From: Geomicrobium sp. JCM 19038
GTDB lineage: Bacteria; Bacillota; Bacilli; Bacillales; Marinococcaceae
NCBI RefSeq assembly: GCF_000698125.1
Contig: NZ_BAXA01000008.1
Coordinates: 1-64,000 of the forward strand
DNA: 64,000 nt
Direction of reading: 5' to 3'
The notes beneath the pieces are model-generated. The model was not told where the DNA came from. It searched no databases and worked only from the letters and a program-made list of their open reading frames with translations. Made by a program: the position numbers and the translations under genes. Shown piece by piece: positions 29,359-38,368 of this stretch. Within the stretch, counting starts at the first letter, position 1; the number at the start of each line of letters is the position of its first letter.

Positions 29359-29443
29359 CTACTTTCCTCCGCTGGTATAAACCAGATCAGGTTCAAGAGT
29401 TTGAGTCTTCACTCATCTCAGCCCGTAAGGGCACCCCTAGTAG
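29359..29443 (-). promoter_or_regulatory. TPP riboswitch (THI element)
   Basis: The minus strand shows the conserved THI blocks in order: ACTAGGGGTGCCC, GGGCTGAGATGAG, GAACCTGATCTGG and ATACCAGCGGAGGAAAGTAG. The terminator before tenI implies that thiamine pyrophosphate binding stops transcription of the operon. Confidence 0.95.
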
Positions 29444-29468
29444 TTTTTTGTATAGTTAATGTATTGTC

Positions 29469-29497
29469 ATCATAGCAATGCGTGTTGACCTCGTCAA
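29469..29497 (-). promoter_or_regulatory. SigA-type promoter of the thiamine operon
   Basis: On the minus strand TTGACG (29492-29497) and TATGAT (29469-29474) are separated by 17 bp, upstream of the TPP riboswitch. Confidence 0.75.
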
Positions 29498-29503
29498 GAA
29501 CGT

Positions 29504-29530
29504 AAAAAACGAGAGCCGATGGCTCTCGTT
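29504..29530 (-). terminator. Terminator of the quinone reductase-like gene
   Basis: A 10-bp perfect stem AACGAGAGCC with a 3-nt loop is followed by a T run on the minus strand. Confidence 0.85.
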
Positions 29531-29534
29531 TCAG

Positions 29535-30497
29535 TTATTCTATAGGTGCGTCTTGTTCGCGCACTAATACAATTTTGCCTGTCGTACGTTCCGAAGCACT
29601 GTCAAGATGTGCGTTCTTTGCACCATCAACCGTCATCGGATACGTGTGAGAAAGAACCGGATAGACGTCTTTTTTCGTTACAAATTCATGAAGACTTTCC
29701 ATCTTAGTTGGAGTTGGATTCATAAAGATATTATGAACTTGAATGAGTTTCTCAGTTTCAATCTTCTTCACGTCATCATTTTGGCTACCACCACCAGCGA
29801 TGCTTACAGCAACTCCATCATCTTTCACATGGGAAATCGCTTTGTGATAAGGAGCACCACCAACCGCATCGAACAATACGTCGAATTCTCCTTGGATGAC
29901 TTCATCTTCATCATAGGCAACGACTTCATCTGCGCCACGAGCGCTCGCAAATTCACGATTCTTAAAGCTTGATGTCGTCGTGACGTGTGCACCAAGAGCT
30001 TTAGCCATTTGAATGGCGACGGTACCAACACCGCCACTCCCTCCTAAGATTAACACGCGCTGACCAGCTTGCACGTTTGCGACATCAATTAGTCCTTCTA
30101 CACTCGTTAAGCCGACGAGTGGAAGAGATGCGGCTTGCTCAAAGGACAATTCTTCTGGTTTCGGTTGAACGAGAGACGCATCGACGACGATTTCTTCTGC
30201 ATACGTACCGTATTCAGTGAGTTCAGGACGAAAATAAACCGCGTCTCCTTCTGCAAATGTATTAACTGAAGCACCAACTTCAGTAACGACTCCAGCGCCA
30301 TCCCAACCGAGAATAAGTGGGGGTTGGAAGTTTAACGCGTCTTTCAAATAGCCTTCACGTAATTTCCAATCGATCGGATTTACGCCACTTGCTCGAAGTG
30401 AGATGCGCACATCGTTTGCGCCTATTGTAACGTCAGGTAGATCAACGACGGTAAGTTCACGTTCATCTCCGTAATGATTAATTCCAATGCCTTTCAT
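29535..30497 (-). CDS. Zinc-free MDR family NADP-dependent oxidoreductase
   Basis: A 320-aa quinone-oxidoreductase-type medium-chain reductase. The N-terminal GroES-like part has RASGVNPIDWKLREGYLKD (residues 36-54) and LGWDGAGVVTEVG. The Rossmann motif GGSGGVGTVAIQMAKALGA lies near 155. The structural and catalytic zinc ligands of alcohol dehydrogenases are absent, so it is a QOR-type NADP(H) enzyme. ATG 30497 follows AGGAGG; the longer frame to 30524 would include the ribosome-binding site. Confidence 0.85.
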   Translation of the reverse strand: MKGIGINHYGDERELTVVDLPDVTIGANDVRISLRASGVNPIDWKLREGYLKDALNFQPPLILGWDGAGVVTEVGASVNTFAEGDAVYFRPELTEYGTYAEEIVVDASLVQPKPEELSFEQAASLPLVGLTSVEGLIDVANVQAGQRVLILGGSGGVGTVAIQMAKALGAHVTTTSSFKNREFASARGADEVVAYDEDEVIQGEFDVLFDAVGGAPYHKAISHVKDDGVAVSIAGGGSQNDDVKKIETEKLIQVHNIFMNPTPTKMESLHEFVTKKDVYPVLSHTYPMTVDGAKNAHLDSASERTTGKIVLVREQDAPIE

Positions 30498-30608
30498 GTG
30501 TAAAACCTCCTGTCCAACCTGCATTCCCGCTGATATTGGTTTTTACACGTTAATCATGAATCTCAGAAAAGATAATTATAAAGGGTGTCAACCGAGGAGA
30601 ATAAGTAA

Positions 30609-30893
30609 CTAATGCGAACTTTTGTTACTTTTTATAGCACCGACAATGATTACAATAGTAGAAACAATTGAAGATAGAATCCATACAGTTAGACCAGCCA
30701 TTCCTATTCCGAAAGTGTCAGCATTACCCGCTGATAAAATGAAGATGAAGAAAATAGCTGTACCTGCAACCATTAAGGAGATCCCGGAAATAATGAGTGT
30801 ATAAGCATTATTTGTGATAAATAGTAGTAAAAAAACAACGAGGGCTAAAATAAATGAACTGACATAGATGAATTCACTCAAGCTATGTGACAA
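30609..30893 (-). CDS. Small three-TM membrane protein
   Basis: 94 aa with hydrophobic segments at about residues 8-27, 30-52 and 60-88 and a basic SNKSSH tail. The probable start is TTG 30893, 8 nt after GGAGG; GTG 30902 overlaps the ribosome-binding site. I do not recognise the family. Confidence 0.55.
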   Translation of the reverse strand: MSHSLSEFIYVSSFILALVVFLLLFITNNAYTLIISGISLMVAGTAIFFIFILSAGNADTFGIGMAGLTVWILSSIVSTIVIIVGAIKSNKSSH

Positions 30894-30902
30894 TCTTAAC
30901 AC

Positions 30903-31317
30903 CTCCGAAATTAAATCAAGAACAGATACAGAGTGTCAATTTAAGTTTCGTTTATAGAGGTCGTAAAGAAGATAGTAGCTGTTAATTTATTTGGATGTAT
31001 TTAGTTAGGAAGTTTTAATTCTAAGGGATTAGCAAATAATGAAGGGGCGATTTTTATAAGGACGTTTAGCGAACAAGTAAAATACACAGAGTGTCGAAAA
31101 AGTGCTGTTTTTCTATAAAAGAAGTGGAATGCTAATGAATTTATAAATCTGAATGCACTTAAAACAATAAACTCCGTGTTTATTTTGTACGTTCAATGTG
31201 CCCTAAAAAAGCTGCTGTCGTGGCAAAGACGCCCTCGGCAAGCGTAGCCACAAAAGCCGCTTACTCATTTTACGAGTACACTTTTGGTACGTTTAAGTTT
31301 CTCAACAGCCTGTACAG
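30903..31317. other. AT-rich intergenic region without a recognisable gene
   Basis: No ORF with a ribosome-binding site. It contains two imperfect copies of ACAGAGTGTC (about 30931 and 31087), and at its right end a stretch with TTTCTCAACAGCCTGTACAG that resembles degraded insertion-sequence ends. No transposase remnant is visible. Confidence 0.4.
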
Positions 31318-31845
31318 TTAGTCTTTAATAATCAACTTTCCATCAATAAAACCATCTAAGTGTTTTGAGCGAATGGATTGGAAGCATACAAACTCTGGAC
31401 ATTCATAGACTGGATGATCACTATAACGTTGAATGGGAATCCTACCATCCCAATACTTTTTCATTAGAATTTCTAAAGGAGGTAAACGAGAAGTGAAATC
31501 ACCTTTCTTACCTTCACCGAGTCTAATGGAAATCTCTTCCTCATAATAGTCTACAATTTGTTGCGCAGTATCTATGTTAAATACGTAAACTTGATAATCT
31601 TTAGCAGGGAACCTTAAATAGTGGACAAATGGACGTGGAGACTGCTTTACTCTGAAAGATTTTTCAAAGTCTAACCAATGATCCGTTCCTCCTTTCTTTA
31701 CTTCGTTAATAAGTGTTGGGTATAGAGAAGCGTACCCTTTCCCGTGCCAATTCGAGGCATTCTCTAAACTTAATCCGTTTTTTAATGCATGATGAATTTT
31801 CTTAGTCGTGGAGTCTCTGTCATTATATACGTGATACAAATACAT
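31318..31845 (-). CDS. Hypothetical protein, 175 aa
   Basis: A soluble protein beginning MYLYHVYNDRDSTTKKIHHA and rich in aromatic residues (HWLDFEKSF, PRPFVHYLRFP, DYQVYVFNID). ATG 31845 follows AAGGAGGAG. The pattern of short aromatic strands recalls small ADP-ribosyltransferase- or RES-like folds, but I see no catalytic signature and make no functional claim. It stands alone in an AT-rich stretch, and no immunity-like partner is adjacent. Confidence 0.6.
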   Translation of the reverse strand: MYLYHVYNDRDSTTKKIHHALKNGLSLENASNWHGKGYASLYPTLINEVKKGGTDHWLDFEKSFRVKQSPRPFVHYLRFPAKDYQVYVFNIDTAQQIVDYYEEEISIRLGEGKKGDFTSRLPPLEILMKKYWDGRIPIQRYSDHPVYECPEFVCFQSIRSKHLDGFIDGKLIIKD

Positions 31846-32013
31846 ATAACTCCTCCTTGATTAAGAATGAGATGGGATCTACCTACACAATACCCTAGTT
31901 TACTAAAAGTTAATGCGGTCTTGGATAAGACGAGTATAAGGATGATGGTAAAATAACCGGGGTATATGTTGAAAAAGGAATTAGTTTATTGAACTAACTA
32001 AGGTGGGAATTAC

Positions 32014-32333
32014 ATGACTGCATACGAAGAAAGGTTTGAAAAGCTGTTTAGGTTGGAAGGGACTTTATGGGTTGCGTTTGGTTTGACTATCATACCCTTG
32101 ATTAGTTTATCAAGCATTTCAATGATTGATTTAGTCGTACAGCTAATCTTAGAAACGATCCTTTTCCTAGTATTGTCTGCCATTCTTTTTATCAAGTGGT
32201 ACAAAAACAAGTTATTAGCAACAAAGTCTGGTCATTTATTTTCATAGGGATTGCAATCTTCTTTAGTATGATGTTTATCGCTGGGATTGTATTGCTGTAT
32301 TTTGAACTAACATCATCGATTAACTATATTTAG
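32014..32333 (+). CDS. Small membrane protein, frameshifted
   Basis: About 106 aa after repair, with four hydrophobic segments. The first frame stops at 32247 after KSGHLFS; in the next frame the sequence continues WSFIFIGIAIFFSMMFIAGI and on to TSSINYI, a further two helices. One missing base near 32230 joins them. ATG 32014 has AAGGTGGG. Function is unknown. Confidence 0.55.
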
Positions 32334-32363
32334 TCGCGATTCAACGACGCAAATATTCTTATT

Positions 32364-32396
32364 ATCCCTACATGTTCAACATGTAGGGATATTTTC
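32364..32396 (+). terminator. Terminator-like hairpin
   Basis: A 13-bp perfect inverted repeat (32364-32376 with 32378-32390) is followed by ATTTTCT on the plus strand. It ends the small membrane protein gene; the convergent lipoprotein stop lies inside it. Confidence 0.7.
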
Positions 32397-32933
32397 TATA
32401 TCATTGCATGTGAAATGAATTTTCGGTCCTTCATGAATAGTTAAGTAATAATCTTTAGTACCTTTTTCAATTACATAGGCAAGTTTAATTTTGATTGTCT
32501 CACCTTTCTCTAATGTTTCTTCTTTAACATCCACAATTTGCATGTCTTCTGGCATGTCTTCTAGTTGCTTAATAAATGGTTCAATGAGTACTGGCTGGTT
32601 TTCCTCTTCTAATCTAAACTTTGAATAAAAGTCTTGGTAAATTTGGAGTGAGTCCTCTGCTTCAATATCTAAAGTAATATATAAGATGATAAATTCTGGA
32701 TTCAGGTTTATAGCTTCTTCATTGTCAGTCTCCGAAACACTTTGTATTTCGGTTATTTTTGCATTAAAAGAATTATCTTGAAAAGAGCTATATACTGTTT
32801 CATCAATTGAATAATTTAGGTTACAAGCTGATAAAATAAATATTACTGTAATAAAGAACCAAAAAAGTTTTTTGATATTATCTCCTCCAGAAAAAGTGTA
32901 AATATGAATATTTAACACTAGAGCTATTCGCAT
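32376..32933 (-). CDS. Putative lipoprotein with an unusual start
   Basis: The reading frame is open to ATG 32933, but that ATG has no ribosome-binding site. A near-perfect GGAGGA lies 6 nt before an ATC codon (32874-32876), from which the protein reads IKKLFWFFITVIFILSAC, a clean lipoprotein signal with lipobox LSAC. The biological start is therefore probably at 32876, either a near-cognate ATC or a miscalled ATG. The mature part (about 148 aa) is acidic and resembles DUF4352-like immunoglobulin-type domains: a QSVSETDNEEAINLNPEFII strand, EKGETIKIKLAYVIEKG, then YYLTIHEG. Confidence 0.6.
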   Translation of the reverse strand: MRIALVLNIHIYTFSGGDNIKKLFWFFITVIFILSACNLNYSIDETVYSSFQDNSFNAKITEIQSVSETDNEEAINLNPEFIILYITLDIEAEDSLQIYQDFYSKFRLEEENQPVLIEPFIKQLEDMPEDMQIVDVKEETLEKGETIKIKLAYVIEKGTKDYYLTIHEGPKIHFTCNDIENIPTC

Positions 32934-33059
32934 GAATTAAGTACAGATAAACACATTGGTCAATTAATAGCGTTCACTATACAACCCTATTTTAATAACA
33001 TAACAATAGTTAGGGAGATTAATTAACCAATGCTTATGGAAAAATAATTATGCTATGCT

Positions 33060-33455
33060 TTATTCCAACTTCATCAGTGCACCATAATATTGCGAAGCAG
33101 TCGTAAAGGCAATATAAGCACACAGTTCACTAATTTCCTCGTCTGAAAAATATTCTTTCAAAACGTCAAAGGTTGAATGAGCGATGTCCTCCTTTTGTTT
33201 CAAAAAGACTTCTGCAAAGCCTACTGCAATAGAAGTTTTTTCATCGAACTCTAAGGGGTCTGGTTTTCCTTTAGCTTTGCAATAGTCACATCCGTTACGT
33301 TGAGCTAACGTTCTGCGTACTTGTTCCTTGAGATTATACGAGTGCCCTACAAATGCATCATCTAATTGATTCCACCTTAGCATGATCTCTGGGTTGTGAC
33401 CTAGTAGCCTTTGAAAAGGAGTTTCTCCGAAAGATGATTCATCAATTCTTGGCAT
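33060..33455 (-). CDS. AhpD-like / carboxymuconolactone decarboxylase family protein
   Basis: 131 aa, all-helical. The AhpD-type redox pair is CDYC near residue 56, followed by DEKTSIAVGFAEVFL and, near 100, ELCAYIAFTTASQYYGALM. Such proteins act as thiol-dependent peroxidases or reductase partners. It is divergent from an Lrp/AsnC regulator 129 bp away, which may control it. Confidence 0.75.
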   Translation of the reverse strand: MPRIDESSFGETPFQRLLGHNPEIMLRWNQLDDAFVGHSYNLKEQVRRTLAQRNGCDYCKAKGKPDPLEFDEKTSIAVGFAEVFLKQKEDIAHSTFDVLKEYFSDEEISELCAYIAFTTASQYYGALMKLE

Positions 33456-33583
33456 CTATATTTCCCCCTTGTTATAGTCTAATTAAATTATAATAAAAGA
33501 AGGGATTAAATTTAATTAAATTCATAACGTATATTCACGATTTAATTATAGAAATTAATGATTTTAGGGGAAGAAGGTTTAAT

Positions 33584-34033
33584 ATGAAACTGGATGCTAT
33601 TGATCGAAGGATAGTAGATGAGTTGCATAACAATAGTCGGTTATCAATGAGTGCGTTAGGGAGAAGGGTGAACTTGTCTTCCCCATCTGTGACGGAACGA
33701 GTAAGGCAAATGGAATCATTCGGAGTGATCAAGAGGTATACGTTGGACGTGGATTATGAAAAATTGAAGTTGCCGATCCAATGCATCATTGAGGCAACGA
33801 TCAAAGATGGCAACTATAAAGCCTTTAAACATTTTATTGAAAAGCTCCCCAACGTAGAATTCTGTTACAGAATTGCTGGGAATGCATGTTATATGCTTAA
33901 AATGCAGTTCGAGACGTTTGCGCATGCAGAACAATTTATTGACGATGTCAGCCCAATCGCACAAACGGTCACTCACTTTATTTTTTCGGAAGTGGAGACG
34001 AATCAAACATACAGCTTGGAAATTCAAAGTTAA
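33584..34033 (+). CDS. Lrp/AsnC family regulator
   Basis: 149 aa. An N-terminal helix-turn-helix (residues 3-50: LDAIDRRIVDELHNNSRLSM ..SALGRRVNLSSPSVTERV) is followed by a RAM/AsnC effector domain (about 65-140; VEFCYRIAGNACYMLKMQ). ATG 33584 has GGGGAAGAAGG. It is divergent from the AhpD-like gene. Confidence 0.88.
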   Translation: MKLDAIDRRIVDELHNNSRLSMSALGRRVNLSSPSVTERVRQMESFGVIKRYTLDVDYEKLKLPIQCIIEATIKDGNYKAFKHFIEKLPNVEFCYRIAGNACYMLKMQFETFAHAEQFIDDVSPIAQTVTHFIFSEVETNQTYSLEIQS

Positions 34034-34104
34034 TTCATACGAAGCAAGTTCATGTACGGTCCTTATTAACGAGAAAGCCCCTAGTAATCAGAAAGGGTGC
34101 TCTT

Positions 34105-34491
34105 ATGAAACTAAACCAGTTGTATGTAGACATGGCATTTACTTCTATTGTTGTTAGTGTGTTGTATGCATTTTTTGTAGGGATTCTGCAAGGTTATAGT
34201 GATGAGATCACTCTAGCTATACATGGTGAATGGATTCTGGACATAATCATTTCTTTTTTTAGCATTGCATTAGTGACGATGTTTATCATCGCCCCCGCTA
34301 ATTTTTTTGTGGCTAAATTAGGTAAGGTTAAAGGACCGTTTGTTTTATCCATTGTAGCCGTCGTTCTAATCGTAGCGATCAGTATGCATAACGCTGACTA
34401 CACACCCTTGCTCTTCTTATTGTTAACACCCATATTCTGTGTAGCCTCTGCAATATTAAGGTTACTAATTTCATTACTGAATTCTAATTGA
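34105..34491 (+). CDS. Four-TM hypothetical membrane protein
   Basis: 128 aa with hydrophobic segments at about 10-30, 48-72, 80-98 and 102-124. ATG 34105 follows AAAGGGTG. No family is recognised. It follows the Lrp gene by 71 bp on the same strand. Confidence 0.6.
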   Translation: MKLNQLYVDMAFTSIVVSVLYAFFVGILQGYSDEITLAIHGEWILDIIISFFSIALVTMFIIAPANFFVAKLGKVKGPFVLSIVAVVLIVAISMHNADYTPLLFLLLTPIFCVASAILRLLISLLNSN

Positions 34492-34533
34492 ATGAAAAAA
34501 ACTAAGGTGATCAATAACGCTAAAGTGAGTGAT

Positions 34534-34556
34534 GGAGTAAGGGGTATCCTTACTCC
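34534..34556. terminator. Hairpin between convergent genes
   Basis: A 9-bp perfect stem GGAGTAAGG/CCTTACTCC with a 5-nt loop. Neither side has a long T run, so it is a weaker terminator. Confidence 0.5.
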
Positions 34557-34561
34557 ACTAT

Positions 34562-36282
34562 TCATTCTTGCTCAAAAACCTTCTCACCACGATGCAATCG
34601 CCATGCAATATCGGCAAAACGTGGCAGTTCTCTTGGCGTCGGAGAATGGGCAGCAACGTAGCGGGTTAAAGCGATGAGAAGGGTGTCTTTGGCTTCTTTT
34701 GCAAATGGAACATCTTGTTTGTCCCACTTGTCGTATTCAAAACAAGCGGCTTCGTACATTTGCAGTGTATGGAACTTTGCGTCTTCACGGAGCATCGCTT
34801 CGCCAATTGCTGCGAAGAGCGGACGTACATCACTGTGTTGATGGGCGTAGCTTAATGCCCAAGATGCTGCAGTTTCGACCGGTTGTTGTGTGTCAAAGAG
34901 ATCCAAGAAATGGTCAAGTTGATCGTCTTCTAGTCGCACTGGTTTCGGTCGTTTGGCAGCAGGGATATTTAAGAAAGAATCAAGTGAGAGACTTACAACA
35001 GTATGCATTAATGCGCGAATCAATGTTGGATCTTCAAACCTTAGTAAAGCTGCATGTACAGCATGAGCATGGGAGAACGTATGCAATACGGTGTTCCAAT
35101 CATCAAAGTCATTTTGTGTACTAAAATGAACGATGCGCGTTGCTGCTGCTAACGTAATAATCTGTGCTAGTTTGGTTAACGGGACGCCTTGAATATAGTA
35201 ATTTTTAAGCGCATCGATGGAACTTCCATCTTGGGCCTGTAGTAACGTTGCTAAAAAGTCTGCTTCATCAAAGGTTGAATTGTCGTTTAAGGGTCTTGTT
35301 TCAATTTCATTAAGTGCGGTTTCGATGTGCTCATAATAATCGATGGGTGCGCGCCAACGGGATTTTTCTTCGCTTCGTTCTGCGCTTGTTGCAATGATTG
35401 GTAATGACGCCAAAATGTCAGAGTGATACTCAGGATCACACAGCTCTAAGGCTTCAAAGGCTTTATTGTGAAAATCAAGTAAGTGCCCGTCATCCATATA
35501 ATAATGTTCAGTCACGGCTCGAAAGACGAGTTGTGACAATGCTTCTTTGGACAGTGCTTTTTCTGCTGAAAGCAAAATTCGTTCGGCGCCCCTAGCATCT
35601 CTCACATTTATACAGTCTGTGTACCAGTCATACCAGCGTTCGTTCGTCTCCGATTTTGTAGTTAATGGGGAAAGTTTTCGTTTTGGTTTTGCATTTGACG
35701 CGTCTTCTGCAACCATAACGAGTGCTTGGTATAACGCTTGAACTTGCACTCGTTGTGATAACTTCGGAAGTACATTTACCATCGCAATGAGTGTCGTTAA
35801 GCCTCGCCCGAAGCCTGCATGACGAGAGGTTGTTCCGAAGTGGATCCCTGCATGTAAAATATCTTGAACGTGTTTCGTGTCATGGGTTAATAATCCAACA
35901 ATTCCTTTACCGATTAATAAGCTAAGGTTTTGTTCTAACCCTTTTTGTAGCTGATTTAAATGATAAGTCGTTACATCATCGGTTTTCCGTGAAACATCTA
36001 CATAAATAATTCCATCTTGAACGTCTACATCGTATTTGATTAAATCATCTGCCCAAGGATCGAGCGTTCCACCACTAGAAAGGTCGAAACGTGCGTGATG
36101 CCACTGGCACGTCAAGATCCATTTTTAAGACTCCCCATATGTAAAGGAAAGCCCATATGTGGGCAACGATTATCGATGGCAAACACGTGATCTTCATGTA
36201 AAAAGACAGCGATCCCACCTTTAATAACTTTCACTCGATCTTTTTGTAACGCGGTCATCGTACAAGCTCTTTGCCAGTTCAT
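34562..36282 (-). CDS. Rieske [2Fe-2S] protein with large unknown C-terminal domain, frameshifted
   Basis: About 573 aa after repair. Residues 1-100 form a Rieske ferredoxin-like domain: CPHMGFPLHMG supplies C-x-H and CQWHHARFDL supplies C-x-x-H, followed by DVDVQDGIIYVDV. The remaining 470 aa are helical and His-rich (HVQDILHAGIHFGTTSRHAG, HYYMDDGHLLDFHNKAFEAL, LHTFSHAHAVHAAL), with no oxygenase 2-His-1-Asp iron motif that I can identify; a resemblance to questin-oxidase-like proteins is possible. Frame breaks near 36118, where one base is missing between KNG and LTCQW. ATG 36282 has GGAGG 10 nt upstream. The partner reductase and substrate are unknown. Confidence 0.75.
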
Positions 36283-36368
36283 TTGTCATCCGCCTCCTTG
36301 ATGTTCTTCTTTTATTATCTAAGGAAAGCAACGAGGTCGCATCGTGCAGATGACTAAAAGAACGCTAC

Positions 36369-36397
36369 AAAAAAGGTCTTACACGAATGTAAGACCT
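36369..36397 (-). terminator. Terminator of the two-component operon
   Basis: A 10-bp perfect stem AGGTCTTACA/TGTAAGACCT followed by TTTTTTG on the minus strand. Confidence 0.85.
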
Positions 36398-37048
36398 AAG
36401 TCTGAATGTCGGTATACCATTGGTTTTTTAACGCGAGGATCGCGGCTTGTGTTCGGTCGTGAACGTCAAGCTTTGAGAAAATGTTCGTCATATGTGTTTT
36501 CACGGTTTTTTCAGTGATAAATAAATCAGATGCGATCTCCTTGTTGCTTTTACCGAGTGTCACATGCCGCAAGATTTCTGCTTCACGTACGGTTAATTGT
36601 GCAAACTTTGTTGAGTCATCATCTTTTGCAACATGTGTCATAAGTTGCCGAGCCACTTGAGGGTGTAGCGCGTCATGTGTGTTGCCTAAAGCAACGTTTT
36701 GGATCGTTTTATACAGGTCGTCAGGTCGATGTCTTTTAATTGATACCCATCTGCTCCTGCACGAATTGCAGGAATAACATGCTCTTTTTCAAGTGAACTC
36801 GTTAAGATGATGATTTTGCTTTCTGGGAGTAGTTGTTTTAATTGTTCTGTCGCTTGGATTCCATTTAGCTTTGGCATCATCACGTCCATGACAATGACGT
36901 CTGGTTTCGATTGAAGGGCGAGTGAACAGGCTTGTTCGCCGTCATTTGCGACACCAATCACGTCGATATCACTCTTCGTCTCGAGAAAAAACCGCATTCC
37001 TTTTAATACGACATTATGATCATCCACGAGTAAAACAGTCGTTTTCAA
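36396..37048 (-). CDS. NarL/LiaR-type response regulator, frameshifted
   Basis: About 217 aa. The receiver domain (residues 1-120) has TVLLVDDHNVVLKGM with the acidic pocket, DVIVMDVMMP with the phosphoacceptor Asp near 53, ILTSS and the conserved Lys in YQLKDID. The LuxR-type helix-turn-helix (about 150-210) has LTVREAEILRHVTLGKSNKE and EKTVKTHMTNIFSKL. Near 36717 one C is missing, splitting TTLYKTIQN. TTG 37048 is 9 nt from GGAGG and overlaps the kinase end, so the two are coupled. Confidence 0.88.
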
Positions 37049-38191
37049 TACAAGCAACCTCCTTATGAAGTCGGACTTCAACTTTTGTACCTTCATGTGT
37101 TGGACTATCTACGGATAACGTAGCACCAATTTGCGTGGCTCGTTCTTGCATGCTTTTCATCCCGAACCGTCCAGGGGTCGTAAGGGCACCGCCAACTCCC
37201 TCATCTTCAATCGTTAATACTACAATTTCATCGTGTGTTTTCAATTCAATCTTAACCGCATTGCTCTCAGAATGTTTGTATGTATTAAAAATCGCCTCTT
37301 GACCAATTTTAATGAAGGTTTGTTGAACCGGTTCGTTTAACGAAATACAAACACATTGGACGTGAGGTTTTAGACCAAGGCGTAACGCTTGCTTCTCTAA
37401 TGCCTCGCATACTGAATCTTCTTCATGTTCAGGTCGAAGTTGCCAAATAAGACTTTGCATTTCGAAGAGTGCTTCTTGAGATAACGTGTTAATATCACTC
37501 ACAGCTTCTTGAATGGTAGGAACGTCTTTACTGAGTGATTCGACGCCTTTAGCAGTTAAGGAAAGGGCGAATAATTTTTGCTTTACGGAGTCGTGTAAGT
37601 CCCGTGCCAACCGAGTTCGTTCTTTTGTGATGAGCATCTCACTTTGTTTATTGTATAGACGGATGCGTTCCACAGTCGCTCCAATTTGATAAGCCACAGA
37701 TTCAAGTAAAAGTAGTTCATCGTTTCTGAATTCTCTCATGCCAGGCGTTGCTAAATTTAATAAGCCAACTTTTGCACCACGAACGGTGAGTGGAACACTA
37801 GCATGATGGGTCAGGCCTTCTGTATTAGCGGTTGGATTGAGCTTTTTTGCATCGGTTAGCCGCGCACAGCGAATCGATTGTACCGCTTCTGTAAGGCGAT
37901 CCTCATCGTAACGGTTCAGGCAATAACAATCACTGCAGCTTCGTCCATTCTCATCACTCTTTGTTCATCATCATCTAAAGCAGGTGGAAGTTGGTGATGG
38001 GCGGCGAGTTCATACTGATTCTTATCGTAGACGAGAAATATCCATCCTGTCTTTAAATTCATCATTTTCAAAAGTTTTTCTAAAGAACTTTGCAACGTTT
38101 CATAAATATCGGTACTTTGATTAAGTGTTTCAGAGATTTCACGTTGAGTGTTAAGCGCGAAATGATATGTTTCTGTTTGTTGATCATGCAT
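37020..38191 (-). CDS. GAF-domain sensor histidine kinase (HisKA_3 type), frameshifted
   Basis: About 390 aa. An N-terminal GAF domain (about 15-170) has LKTGWIFLVYD and, in the second frame, CYCLNRYDEDRLTEAV and ASVPLTVRGAKVGLLNLATP. Then comes a HisKA_3 domain with the phosphorylated His in RLARDLHDSVKQKLFALSLT near 210, and a HATPase domain with QEAIFNTYKHS, EDEGVGG and GRFGMKSMQERA. One base is missing near 37938. No transmembrane segment is visible, so the kinase is cytoplasmic and the GAF domain is the sensor. The order kinase-regulator with overlap is that of LiaS/LiaR- or DegS/DegU-like pairs. Confidence 0.88.
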
Positions 38192-38286
38192 GAAAAATCA
38201 ACTCCTGTATTTAGTTTAGATGAGGAATGAAGGGTTGAACAGTGTAATGTTTTAAGTAGGTATGGTTAGGGAAAAAGTTGGACACG

Positions 38287-38316
38287 TTGACAAAAGAAAA
38301 GGTTAATGACTACAAT
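38287..38316 (+). promoter_or_regulatory. SigA-type promoter of the DUF2294 gene
   Basis: TTGACA (38287-38292) and TACAAT (38311-38316) with an 18-bp spacer, about 50 bp upstream of the start codon. Confidence 0.6.
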
Positions 38317-38368
38317 CGCAGATGGATTAGGATTTATTGTCCCGATCTTAGATAAAGGATGAATATGT

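Noticed and set aside
31190-31317. Insertion-sequence end
   Set aside because: It resembles IS-end sequence, but no terminal repeat pair, target duplication or transposase remnant could be shown.
34492-34677. 61-aa plus-strand ORF right after the membrane protein gene
   Set aside because: Its ATG follows the previous stop but has no ribosome-binding site. It spans the hairpin and overlaps the end of the Rieske gene antisense.
34699-35124. 141-aa plus-strand ORF inside the Rieske gene
   Set aside because: Antisense shadow of a conserved-looking coding frame; composition is not protein-like.
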